A DNA stretch of 64,000 bases from Haematococcus lacustris (taxonomy: Eukaryota > Chlorophyta > Chlorophyceae > Chlamydomonadales > Haematococcaceae): contig JASKMD010000017.1 in assembly GCA_030144725.1 (NCBI GenBank), forward strand, positions 8,322,200 through 8,386,199, in the 5' to 3' direction. Each line of letters starts with the position of its first letter. Position 1 is the first letter of the stretch. Below are positions 45,605-56,583 of this stretch, piece after piece. The notes beneath the pieces are model-generated. The model saw only the letters and a list, made by a program, of their open reading frames with translations, was not told where the DNA came from and did no database searches. The position numbers and the translations under genes were made by a program.

Positions 45605-48600
45605 ATGCTCCTGGTCGCACACCTAGGCACACCGTGCACAATTTACCGAGCTGAGGCGCCCGGAACCAAAGTGTGCAACATCTTTAGGCGCAAAGCAGCA
45701 CACATCTGCAGGGCAAGTAACGCATCTCAGCCAGCTCACTCGTACTCGTCCTTGGCCACAAGTAGGCCGCCCTCTAGCCCCAAAGAGGTGAGGCCGGCGT
45801 TGAGGTAAGGCTTGCACCGAGCGCTGTGCAGCGTCTCCACAAGATGTCACTGAGGTCGAGACTGTGTGTGGAATACAGTTCCTTTTGTCTGTGCACCAGG
45901 CAGAAGATGCATCTACATCGTCATCAGCACCGCAACAAGATGATCCGGATGTCGTTTGGTACTTTGCTTATGGAGCAGACATGTCCTGGGAGTCGCTCAA
46001 GCGGTGGGTGGCTAGCCATGTATGCAGGCAGAAGCGGTATAGGGTTTCGCATTCTGCATGAGCTGGGAAAGGTGCAATGCAAGCTAGGGGCAGGCAGACA
46101 GGGAGGCGGGTAGGCAGGCAAACGGAGAGACTGAAAGCGAGTAACCTAACATGCCACACAAGATTCCTAGCTTTTGTTACGGTGCAGGTGCAATGTGCGG
46201 GTGGCATCACGAGATGCGGCCTTCGTGCGTGATCCGCGCATGCGCCTGGTGTTCAGACATCGAGGAGGTCAGAAGGTTCAGGCACACACACAGCGACTGA
46301 CCCCTCAGCCAGCCCAGCCAGCCCAAGCCAACCCTTACCCCTACCCCTTCACACTCCCCTGACAGCCCTATCTACTGGTGGAGTCTACCTACCTGCCTGC
46401 CCTGCCTGCCCCACCTGTCCTTTTCCCCTGTGCTGTACCTTGCCCTGTTTTCCACCTTGTGAGCTGTCTTGCTGGATGCTCCCATGCACCAGCCCTGCTC
46501 ACTATCCTGACAGTCACGTCATGTGGCCCGCCCTGCTCAGGCTTACCTACACTGGAGCCAGAGCCCCCCAGCCCGCCCCCCGCAGCCTCCTCTACCCCTC
46601 CCCCCAACTCGCTGCAGCAGCGGCTGAGCAGCAGCCAGCAGAGCAGCACCACCACCAGCCACCCCAGCAGCAGCGGCAGCAGTGAGGCTCCTGGGTCAGT
46701 CAGCAGCAGAGCCTTGTCCAGCCCTGCTGGACCCTGGCCTATCCGCCACTCCTCCCTGCCCTCCCGCAGCGCAGTCACCACCCTGCCATCCGACCCAGCG
46801 CAGCCTGCTGCCTCCCTGCCCAGCATCCCCCGAGTGCATGGCGTATTGTATCGGACCACTCGGGCTGAGCTGCGCAAGATGCGGCAGCGGGATATGGGCT
46901 ACATGCTGCAGGAGTTGGAGGTGAACAGGGGCAGTGTGCCAGCGTCAAATCAGGCTGCACTCCCATGATGGCGTGGGCAGGGATCCCCCTCATCCCTCCT
47001 CCTTCCTCCTCCCTCGCCCTCCTTCCTCTTCCTACCACCTCCCTCCTCCTCCTTCCTCCTCCTTCCTCCTTCCACCACCTCCCCCTTTCTAGCCTTCTTC
47101 CACCTGCCCAGTCTATATTGCCACTGCCTGCCTGCAGCCTGATGCTCACCATTCTCTGCCAGCTGCACCTGCACATGGCTGTAGCATGTAGCCAGAGCTA
47201 CTGGCAGGGCTGTGCTGACCTGGCGCACACAGTGGGTCACACAAGGGGTGACGTAGCTCTGCAACTGCTCTGCTGTTAGGGGTGCATCGCATACAAGGAG
47301 CTGTACATACCCTTGCTTGCCTGTGCTTGTGGCCAAGCAGAAGCCTGATTGCCTGGAAGGAGCTGGCAGGGCTAGCGTGTCCTGACTCAGGTGCTGCCCT
47401 GGTGCAGGTGGAGACCTACGGGGGGCGCACAGTGCCCGCCCTTGTGTTTGTGTCGGGACCCCTGGCAGTGCTGCCTCACTCGGTGAGTAGTGAGATGGCC
47501 TGGAGTGCTGGCTTTGTTTGCGTTGGGTTTATGTTGGGCTGTGAGTTGGAGCCAGTGGAAGCCAGCTGTGCATGCTCCTGTGTGCACCAATTTTGCTACA
47601 GGCATCATGTTCACAATGTGTGATGGACTGGTGTGAGATGTGGTCCAGTGATGTCACCAGGCAGAGGCCACCACCCCTCCGTGCTAGATTACACCATTGC
47701 TGTGAATATGCTCGGTCTCCTCCACCCCTCTGCCTGCTGCTTGCTGCTTGCATTAGGCTGCCAGATGTGTCTGCTTGTTCGCCACATCCACAGCTGCAGA
47801 CCCTTGTCGTCCAGTACTCTATCAGACTCTGCCCCCTCCTGTTTGAGGCAGGCCACCATCTTGAAGCCCCCCCCTTTCCCCCTCCCCCCTCCCCCTCCCC
47901 CCACAGCCTTTGCTGCCTGCTGCCAGGTGCCCCCCCCAGAGAGCTACATCAGCAGCATGAGGGAGGGCGCTGCCTTCAACTTCATAGACCCAGTGTACCA
48001 GGTCAGGCCAGTGCAGGCTATAGGCCACTCAGGCCAGTGCAGGCTGGGTCAGGTTGAACAGGGCTGGGCCAGTGCAGGTCAGGCTGGGATGGGCCAGGTT
48101 GGGTTGGGTCCGGCTGGGCTAAGCAGGGTCAAGTCCGGCTGGACCAGGTCAGGCCAAGCCAAGCCAGGTTAACGCTTAAGCACACTGCCCCACTGACTAG
48201 TCAGCTGCTGTGTTTAGGGCTGCATTGGGGCCCATGCAGCCCCCAGGCCAGCTGCCTTGCATGACATGCTTGGGCTTTATAGTGTCATTCCCTGCCTACG
48301 TGCTCGGCCATACACTGCGCAAGGCCTTCATCACACTACTGCCACACAGTCTCACACAAGCTGGTCTGTCATGTGCTGGCAAGGATAGTGTGCTGGGTTA
48401 GGATCAGGCTCAGGTTTAGATCAACCGTAAAGCCTGGCAAGGACAGTGTGGTGATGATGGTAATAGACGGTGACCCCAATTCCTGACACAATGTGTGAGT
48501 GCCGCTGTCATGTGGCGGAATGGTCAAGCCAAGGCAAGCTCACGTTACAAATGCTGCATAGTCACGTTCATGGCTACGGGCATCTCCCCACCATTACGCT

Positions 48601-48938
48601 GGGCAGCTATCCCTAACCCTGACCGAACCTTCCTGCCTCCACTCTGTGCCAGCTGCTGAGCCCCACCTCACTGTCTTGCCCAGCGCAGCTTAGTCTCAAT
48701 GTGCCCCATGCATCATGCTGTGATGTTGAGCTGTGACGTGAGCATGTCATGCTGCATGGGTGTACTGCCGCATGTGCAACTGTGCAAGCAGGCGTGGCTG
48801 TCTAGCATCACGTCCGTGACATCTGTTGGTTTGGGGTCGGAGTACTACAACTCCCCTTCACGCTACATTGCCTACTCCCTGCTGCTGGTTGCGGTGGCCG
48901 TCGTCACCGGCTTCTTCTTTTCGCATCGCTTGCCGTGA
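45605..48938 (+). CDS. Gamma-glutamylcyclotransferase-like protein with C-terminal membrane anchor
   Basis: GGCT/AIG2 folds release 5-oxoproline from gamma-glutamyl peptides, and some members are of unknown substrate. Exons with matching phases: 45605-45787, 45900-46003, 46188-46267, 46541-46920, 47408-47482 and 47927-48001, plus a last exon ending at TGA 48936-48938. WYFAYGADMSWESLKR is the substrate-binding loop (usual YGSNM). MRLVFRH, then IPRVHGVLYRTTRAELRKM, then VETYGGRTVPALVFV are the family strands. A Ser/Pro/Gln-rich insert of about 90 residues lies between strands. The catalytic Glu region reads RQRDMGY, perhaps Asp for Glu. The last exon encodes a hydrophobic helix SLLLVAVAVVTGFFF, which suggests membrane anchoring. 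An exon between 48001 and 48830 and the exact start are unresolved. Confidence 0.75.
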
Positions 48939-50590
48939 GCGTCTTGCCTTACCCTGAGCAGTGAACAGGAGGCTTGTCAGGGCAGGTTACGGAGTGTGGG
49001 TGGCGGCAGGGCTCTGAGGCAAGGTATGACAGGTCGAGGGAAAGCAAGGCAGGGCCTAGCCAGGTGGGCGGCCTAGCCTACGCACAACTAGTGGTGCAGT
49101 GGGCTGGCTAGTTGACTACCTGTTTGGTTGGGTAACTGGCGCAGTGTTGTGGTCCGCTGGCACTCAGCCCAGGCTGTGCAGTGCAGAGTGAGAGGGTGCA
49201 GCTCACCTTGCCTCATCCTGGCCGTGAGCAACCAGCACGTAGTGGCCTGAAATACTCCAGCAGCACGCCGGTGATTTGTTGCAATACACATGCAAGGGTC
49301 AAGCTCCAGCCAATTTTTGCCAACCTAGTGCTTACTGTCGTGGGTGACTGGGCATGTGAGGCGGCCGCTGCACATCATCATGCCCTGTTTCTTATGCACT
49401 CCCTGTTTCTTGCACGCGGTAGCGGTAGATGGCAAAGCTGCAACACGGCGCTGGTTTCTCTACCAAGCATCGGCTGCAGTCCCAGGGGCCAGCCGGCATG
49501 GGTTTGACCGCGGTACATGACCATGATGTATGAATGATTAGGGTCAGGGAGTTGAGGAGCTCTTCTTGACTGGTTGAATGATCCAGTGCGTGAGATGACA
49601 ACAGCTTCATAGGCCCAGGGGCCAACACAGTTCCTCAGGCTACCAGGAAGTTGGGGGGGGGCCTGCCTCAGGAAACACAGTCTGGGTTGTGAGCCATTGA
49701 TTTGTGAACACACTGGACAAGACTACTGCACCGATTGGTGTCCATGCCGCAGTCGAGCGGGAAGCGCCTGCAGTCCGAGCAAGATAATCTCACTACTATT
49801 TTTCAGTGAGCTCGATCACTTGCCTCTTTGGGATAGCAAGGTCCTGAACGTAACGATAAGTGCGCGGCAACAGCGTCTCAAGCGCGCGTTGCATCACTTT
49901 TTTGTTGGTTGTCTTACCACCCTGTAGCGCGGAAAGGCTGGCGTGCTCTAATGCTGCTTGGCGCAAGCCTCAATGCCAAACCACTTGCTAGATGAGCGCC
50001 CACGTTTTCTCCGCCAGTTCTCAGCTACCAGCCTCCTATCGTCCCTCACTAGGGTTCCATATGAGTCGAACCACTAGGGACCATTGTAGGTACCACTAGG
50101 GACAACTAAGGATGCTGCTAAGGAGCTGTGCGGAGCATACCCATGCACATGGCACCTGGCACATGAGTGCTTACCACCTACACTATTGCCTGACCCCTGA
50201 GGGATATAGTCTAGAGTTGGCATGACCTGCATGCACATAATGTGAGCTGGTGACAGATTAAAGCAATGCACACACTACTGTGCCGGGGAGCTAGTAGCAG
50301 TCATGGAGGCGCACACACCAGATGGCATAGCTGAAGTGGGCATTAGGCGCGCTAGCAGTAGCCTTTACAATCATGAGCTCGCAGCCTGTGTTTAAAATTC
50401 TAAAAGTTGTTTTGCTTCTCCATCTGCTTCTCCAACAGCAACACAACCAAGTCGAGTTGAGGCATACATGCTGGGACTGTTCTCCAGCACCTTATCACTT
50501 ACTTGCGTTGCATGCACTGCATCGCAATGCACTTAATGCACTGCAGGTCTGAGAGGCATCAGATCAAGCATCTGGCGGGGCAGAGCCATG
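48939..50590. other. Intergenic; 50055-50280 holds the 3' flank of a Fanzor-type element
   Basis: No gene recognised. 50055-50280 resembles 53375-53520, the sequence just downstream (minus strand) of a Fanzor/TnpB relic, but no coding remnant accompanies it here. Confidence 0.5.
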
Positions 50591-50733
50591 CATGGTCCAC
50601 CCAATGTGTTGCAGCACCGCACCCACTCCACAGCTCTGCCAGAAGCCGGTGATGACAAAAGTAAGAGGCCCATGTCCCTCTTCAGATACTGCTGCTGCTG
50701 CCTCCGCCGCTGCCACTGCTGCTGCTGCTGCTG

Positions 50734-53700
50734 TTGCTCCTCCTGCTGCTGCTGCTGCTGCCACTGGTGCTGCCATCCTTCCAGCATGGGTCAGCATGGC
50801 CATCACGATCATCACCAGCATCACCAGCGTCATCACTGCATGTCAGTTGCTGGATTGCGTTCTTCTGCTGTGTGCTGTTTGGAGGTGTGGTAACACCCGT
50901 GTCAGCATGCGTGTCTTCAGGCACAGTGTCCATATTCCCTGCCAGCCTGGTCCCAGTGGCGGAGGTGGTGACAGAGGAGTTGCGTTCCGGGGGGTCGCTA
51001 GGTCCTGGGGCGCTTGAAGCAAGGCGCCAGCTGTGCGACAGCGGGTTGCCTGATGTGGACATGTGTGAGATCACAGAGGCTGCCCCGGCATTCCCTGCCC
51101 TGGCTGAGGCCTGGGTGAGGTGAGGGGCGAGGTTACAGCCCCACCTGCAGCTAGGGGGGTTGGCAGGGGGACGTGCTTGTGGGGGAGGAAGGGGCAGAGG
51201 CATGGGAACATTTTCCCCATCGCCTCACCACCCGCACATGGGCAAGAAAGTTGAAACCCTAGAAGCTAGAAGGCGCTGGCTGAAAGCCCGCAGAGGCCCC
51301 TCCACTACCACCAGCACCACCATCCATGGTTCCTTTGGCAGCATGTACAGCGAGTTCAGTTTTGGAGGTGCTCAGTGGCCCAGTGCCGGCACCAGCAGCG
51401 CGAGCAGCAGTGGCAAGGGAAGCTTCTGCACCTGGTTTTGTTGGCAGCAAGTACTTGCAGCCCAGTCTTAAAGCTGCTCAACGGCCCATGCACCAGCAGC
51501 AGCAGCACCAGTGGCCCTGGCACCAGCAGCACCAGTGGCACGACCATCAGCGGCAAGGGAAGCTTCTGCACCTGCCCCATCGTGAACCCTCTTGGTGACC
51601 TGCTCTTGGATCACACGCCCGCTGGTGGTCAGCAGTCTGCCCTCCTGTGCACCCGCAGGGGCCGCTGGCTGCTGGGCCTGCTGGCACTGCAGTCCACATC
51701 CAGCTTCGTGCTCAACGCTTACCAGGTCAGTATGCTGGGCCTTGCCCCTCAGTACTGGATGGAACCCCTAGAAAGCAACTCTTTGGCCATCTGGCGGGGA
51801 ATGGTGCAGCTTGCTGCCCTGCATGATATGGTGCCCAGCCTAACACAACTCATTCAACATGGACCAACTTGTTTGACTGTGGGCAATCTCACTCAGCTAC
51901 TCCAATCAAGACCAAGCATCCTCGGCCGCACCCTTAATAACTACCTAACCCACACCGGTGGCATTTCCTCCCTAGACCACTGGGCACCCCATCAAAGCTA
52001 ACAGTTTGATGCTTGTAAGGCTAACACCCTGTCCAACAAAAGCAACCAACCCTAGAGCTGGCTGGCTAGTCCAGTGTTGAACCACTGGTCGTTGCTGGCC
52101 TTGACATGGTGTCAAGACTGGTGGCTATGATGATGGTCCTGCACCCCTCCAATCATCCGCGTGCTGCGCTTGCTTGGCTTTGCCTGTGAGCAACATGGCG
52201 AATTGCTCCATGGCAGCATGCATGCAGACTGAGCTTGTGCGGCAGCCTGAGGTCACCCGTGTCACACTGCAGTCAAACATGACAAAGCATGCCATCAACA
52301 TCTGCCTGCCCTTGTTGCCGCTGTTGCCTCTACCACTGCTGCTGACCCTGCTGCCGCTGTAACTGCTGCTGCCGCTGCAAATCTTTCTGTTGGTGTGAGG
52401 TGTATCTTGTATCAACCTGTGTATGAGGCATGTGCACAGGATCTTTTGCGTGACCACATGGTGGTCACACTTTTTCTTACCATGCTGGTGGGTGCGGGAG
52501 GCAACGCTGGCAACCAGTCAGCCATCAAGGTCATTCGAGGCCTGGTGAGGGGGCGCACGGGGCAGCAGCAGCAACCAGCAAGCTCTGGCACTGATGGAGG
52601 GTATGCATGCTGACAGGCTGCCGTGTCAAAACCCTCTGGTGCATCCACCTTAGCAGCAACAGCAGCCGCAGCAGCTGACTGCAAGGGAGGGACTACAGGA
52701 GGTGGCCCATGGTCATTTACATTAGCAGCAACAGCAGCCGCCGCAGCTGCTCGCAAGGGAGCTACTACAGGAGCAGTGACCACAGCATGAGCCCCTGTGC
52801 TGCACCCTGCTCATTCCCTCCCCACCCCTGGCCCTGGGCTGCCACCTGTCGCTTGCTTGTTCAGGCTACTGGGTCTATCAAGCCTAGCTGGCAGAGTGCG
52901 CGCAACACGCTGCAGGAGCAGGCCGCGGTGGGCCTCTTGCTGGGCCTGGGCCTGGGCCTGGGTGGCTTCCTCCGCGTGTGAGTCCTCCTGGGGGTTAAGC
53001 AGGGGGTGGGGGCAGGGAGGGGTGGCAGCAGCGCCAAGCATGCATGGCAGTTGCATCGTTCAGCTAGTCTGGCCTTTACCTAGCGGCTGAGGAGAGGTGG
53101 TGTTGGGGGCTGGGATGAGGTGTAGGGTGCAGGTGAGGGGCAGCAGATAGGGTGAGTCTGAAGCAGGGGCCTAGTCACCCACCCCTTCTACAAACAAGCT
53201 CTAGAGGTCTGGATGCACATGCTTCACGCTGTGGTAGCTCATACACACATGCACCATACAACACCTAAGCCCTCAACCTTGAGCCTTCATTGCAGTCGAA
53301 CACACTAATTGTGGACCACTACAAAACAGTGTTTCGTCTGTGTGGAGTTCCCATCATATGGCATGCTCATGGCCTATACATGGCATACCCATGGTCATGG
53401 TCGCCTACCACCTACAGCATTGCCTGACCCCTGTGACAGGGCTATGCGTAGAGTTGGCATGACAAAACATGCACTAATTGAAAGCTGATGACAGCTCAAC
53501 AAAAGGGGGGCACACACTACTGTGCCACAGCAGGCTGCTGCTGCTGCATGGCCTTGGGTGGCTTGTCTCGCAGCCGCTTGTACCCCAGGCCAGGGTACTC
53601 CTTGCCCTTGGCTGGCAGCGCTCCCTGCTCTGGCCAGTAGCACAGCTCCAGTGGGCGCCACTTGCTCTCCCCAATGCGCTGCATGTTCAGCGCTGCATTG

Positions 53701-54916
53701 CAGTCCCTGTCCAGCCACCTGCCTGGCTTGCACCATACAGCCTGAAGTCAATGTGTGCCTGAGCAAAGGAGCGCTTAGGGTCTGTGCATGGGGGAGGGGG
53801 TGTTTTGCTTTGACTGAGTGTGATTTATGGCTAGATACGGAAATGGTAAAACGGGTTAGGTACAGTGTTAGCGCAGCTCCCCGTAAAACTAGGGGCTACG
53901 TTATATGTAACCCGGACCGTCTGAAACAAAGAGTCCGCACCAATAGCTAACTTCCTACCCCCACTACCCCCACTTCCTACCCCCCCTTACGAGGGTGAGG
54001 CGATAGATGTTGGCATGTAACACATGCTCTGATGAAAGCAACAGCTCAAGCATTGCCTAGTGCTACAGGCTGCTGGCTTGGGCCTTGGGGCTTGGTCTCG
54101 CAGCTTTTTGAAGCCCACTGCTGGGTACTCCTTGCCCATGGCAGGAGCTGCTTCTGGGCCTGGTCAGTAGCACAGCTCCAACGGGCGCCATGGGGCCTCC
54201 CCTGCCTGCTGGTACTTGACAGGTACTTGACCAGCGGCAGCCTGGTCCACTGCCTGGCCATCTCCTGCTCCCTGTTCCTCATCGTGCTCATCAGTGTCGT
54301 GCTAGGCTCCAGCATGCCTTTCATCCTGTGCAGAGTGAGTAGGGCCAGGAGGGGGAAGGGAGGGGGGGAGGGAGGGGTGGCGAGGGGTGGCGAGGGGGTC
54401 CAGGGGGGTAGGGAGGGGTGCGAGGGAGAGAGGGGGTTTGAGAGTTTGGGCGAGTGATGTGTAAGGAAGGGTTAGGGGGAAGAGGTTTGGGTGTGTGAGG
54501 AAGGGTTAGGGAAGAGGTGGTAAGGGGGTTAGCATGTGAACTGTATCATGTTATGGTTGGAGTTTTGGTAATGTGATGAATGAGGGCCAGGGAGAGGTGA
54601 TGTTGGGGGCTGAGATGAGGTGTAGGGTGCAGGTGAGGGGCTTATTGTTGTTGTGTGTTGCTGTTGGCTGTGAGCTTTGCATGTTGTTACCAAGCATGGC
54701 GTGCTTATGTTGCAATGCTGGCTGCTACTCAATGTTGCCATGAGAAGATGCGTGTGACATGATGTGTATGTGGGTGGTGTGAGTGTGATGCAGGCAGGAG
54801 TGGACCCCGCCAATGCCGGCACCTCTATACAGGTTGTAATGGATATACTGGGCGTGGCACTTACGTGCGCCACTTGCCACCTGGTGCTAGTGCAACTGGC
54901 GGTGGCCCTTCAATGA
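50734..54916 (+). CDS. MgtE/SLC41-type Mg2+ transporter
   Basis: Integral membrane divalent-cation transporter. Well-fitting exons: one ending at 51114 (…PALAEAW), one ending at 51725, then 52440-52544, 52865-52977, 54223-54334 and 54794-54916 (stop TGA). All joins keep phase. GRWLLGLLALQSTSSFVL is the first clear helix. LTMLVGAGGNAGNQSAIKVI carries the family signature GGNAGNQS that lines the ion path. AVGLLLGLGLGLGGFLR, FLIVLISVVLGSSMPFIL and the final DPANAG...DILGVALTC segment are the remaining helices. The N-terminal exons (before 51114, and the start of the 51342-51600 exon) are uncertain. An approximately 148-bp duplication near 51390/51535 blurs that exon. The 52978-54222 intron holds two antisense Fanzor relics. 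Confidence 0.85.
53375..53516 (-). other. Conserved 3' flank of Fanzor relic 1, candidate guide-RNA region
   Basis: Downstream of the relic's stop codon on the minus strand. Conserved words such as TGCCAACTCTA and GGGGTCAGGCAAT also occur, inverted to the plus strand in the same way, at 50055-50280, and partly near 54000-54050. In TnpB and Fanzor systems the guide RNA is encoded at the 3' end of the gene. That function here is inference. Confidence 0.4.
53517..53747 (-). pseudogene. Fanzor/TnpB-like C-terminal fragment 1
   Basis: About 76 residues in an uninterrupted minus frame ending in TAG at 53517-53519. CKPGRWLDRDCNAALNMQRI holds the D-x-N-A-A motif of the third RuvC catalytic Asp. WRPLELCYW and GKEYPGLGYKRLRD form the conserved tail seen in algal TnpB-like proteins. 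The frame meets a stop just upstream, so the rest of the nuclease is missing. Fanzors are eukaryotic RNA-guided DNA endonucleases carried by transposons. It lies antisense in an intron of the Mg transporter gene. Confidence 0.7.
54000..54196 (-). pseudogene. Fanzor/TnpB-like C-terminal fragment 2
   Basis: The minus strand reads PWRPLELCY, then a TGA where fragment 1 has Trp, then AMGKEYPAVGFKKLRDQAPR. It aligns with the tail of fragment 1 but lacks the RuvC Asp. The 3' flank around 54000-54060 shares short words with fragment 1's flank. A second, more decayed insertion in the same intron. Confidence 0.6.
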
Positions 54917-55129
54917 CTTTTCCTTAGCAAAAGCAGCAGTGGCGAAGAAGGAGCTAAGAATGTATCTGCGTATTAGAGGAGGGCGATATCCGGGTGGGGG
55001 CAAGGGTGATTCAGTACTATCACCTGGGACATGGATGATGATGGCGAGTATTGTCGATACGCAAGGAATGAATCAGGTCACCTCACTGAGGTTGGTGTTC
55101 CGTCTGTATGTATTTCCACTTCTATGCAC

Positions 55130-56200
55130 TTCCTTTTGCAGTCCTGCTCGGTATGTGGGTGCCCTTATTGCCTTGGAAGAGGAGGTCATGGCCGTCAAGC
55201 AGGCTATCATGGGCTGGGAATGTGGAAACTAAGTGAAATGTGTAATGGATATCACTTCCGCCTCATTCCGGTTGCCGCCACTCCGGTTGGATGGCGACCT
55301 GATGCACCACCCAGCACGGCCACTGCGCTCCGATGGTGTTGCTCAGTCCATGTGATGTCCCCGAAAAGGAACTGCAAGCGCCCCGTCTCCCCAGCACCCT
55401 CCGCAGCCGGTAAGCCGCAGAGCTTGAGGAAAGGCCCCGAAGCTAACTGACGACGCGGCGCAGTGTGCCCCACGCGACATTGCGACCTTGTGCATCAAGT
55501 CCTGCCGTGCGTGTGCTGTGCTTTCCCGTGTCTGCAGGCGCCAGTGGCAGTGGGCAGCAAGTCCAGGGGCAGGGGCAGGGGCAGGCTGTCAAGGTAGTGA
55601 TTGCCGAGAGGCGCCAGGTCATCAAGGCTGGCCTGCGTGGCCTTGTGAAGGCAGCCCTGCCTGATCTCAGCCCCGCACAAGTCGACGCCATTGTGGCTGA
55701 GATTAACAAGCGTATGACCATGGGCAGCAAGCAGTGTGTTCTGGCAGCAGTCCTGTGCCTGTCAGTGTTGCTTTCCTCTTTCCTAGGCCAGCCCAGTCCA
55801 GCCCAGCCCACCCAAGACTTCCCAGCAGCAGGTCCAGCCCCAGGCCCCCCTCCCCCACCTGACCCAGCCTGCCCTCCCTATGCCCACCCCCGCGTTGCCA
55901 CACGCACCTCCCCCCGCACAGCAGCCGCCCCAGCCCAGCTGCCCCCCCCCAGTGCAGCTCGACATCTGGGACCCACAGCTGCTGGCACAGATCAAGAATG
56001 CCATGCAGCTGCTCACCAAGGCCAGCGTTCTTGAGCACCTGATGCGTGGCCCCACCACCCCCGGCATCAGGCTGCTGCCCGGTGAGGTGGCGGTGTTTGA
56101 GCAGCCCAGCAGCGCTTGGCCGGTGGCAATGCTCCAGCAGCTGGATGAGGTGCACCTGACAGGGGACGGCAACTCCCTCAACGCCAACGCCAACTTCATG
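55130..56200 (+). pseudogene. Family R unknown ORF, copy 3 (most intact)
   Basis: It begins near CSPARYVGALIA (after an acceptor-like TTTTGCAG at 55140) and EEEVMAVKQAIMGWECGN, which ends at a stop. Beyond that, SPKRNCKRP...SAAG ends at a GTAAGC donor. After CTGCAG at 55540, GASGSGQQVQGQGQGQAVKV runs on through ERRQVIKAGLRGLVKAALPD and INKRMTMGSKQ. Pro/Gln-rich sequence and LDIWDPQLLAQIKNAMQLL follow, then LLPGEVAVFEQPSSAWPVAM and LDEVHLTGDGN. At least three dispersed copies share this layout, so it is likely a mobile element's gene. No known domain is recognised. Confidence 0.5.
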
Positions 56201-56583
56201 GCTTGTAGGGTTACATGGCGGGTTTGGACGGTGTTGAGGTGTGGAGGTCGGGCGACCCCAACTAACAGAAAATGACAGGAAACCGATCCCTAATAGTAGG
56301 ACGGCTGTAATTCTGCACTCACTGCGCCAAGTATAATGATAGCTGATGGTCAGATTATGCGGACTAAACCGTGGCTGCCACTGTGACAAACGCCATCAAA
56401 AACGATGCGGTATTGAGAGAGTATTTGCATGAACATTACCAACCTCATGATGGGATCGCCCCAGTGGAGGTCCAGCACTGAAGGATCATCCGTTTCCCTG
56501 TTGATCACGGTTTGACGCCAATGAGGGAAAGTCATATAGAAATATTGATTATGCTATGTCGCGTAGGGCACTAGATGACCTGA

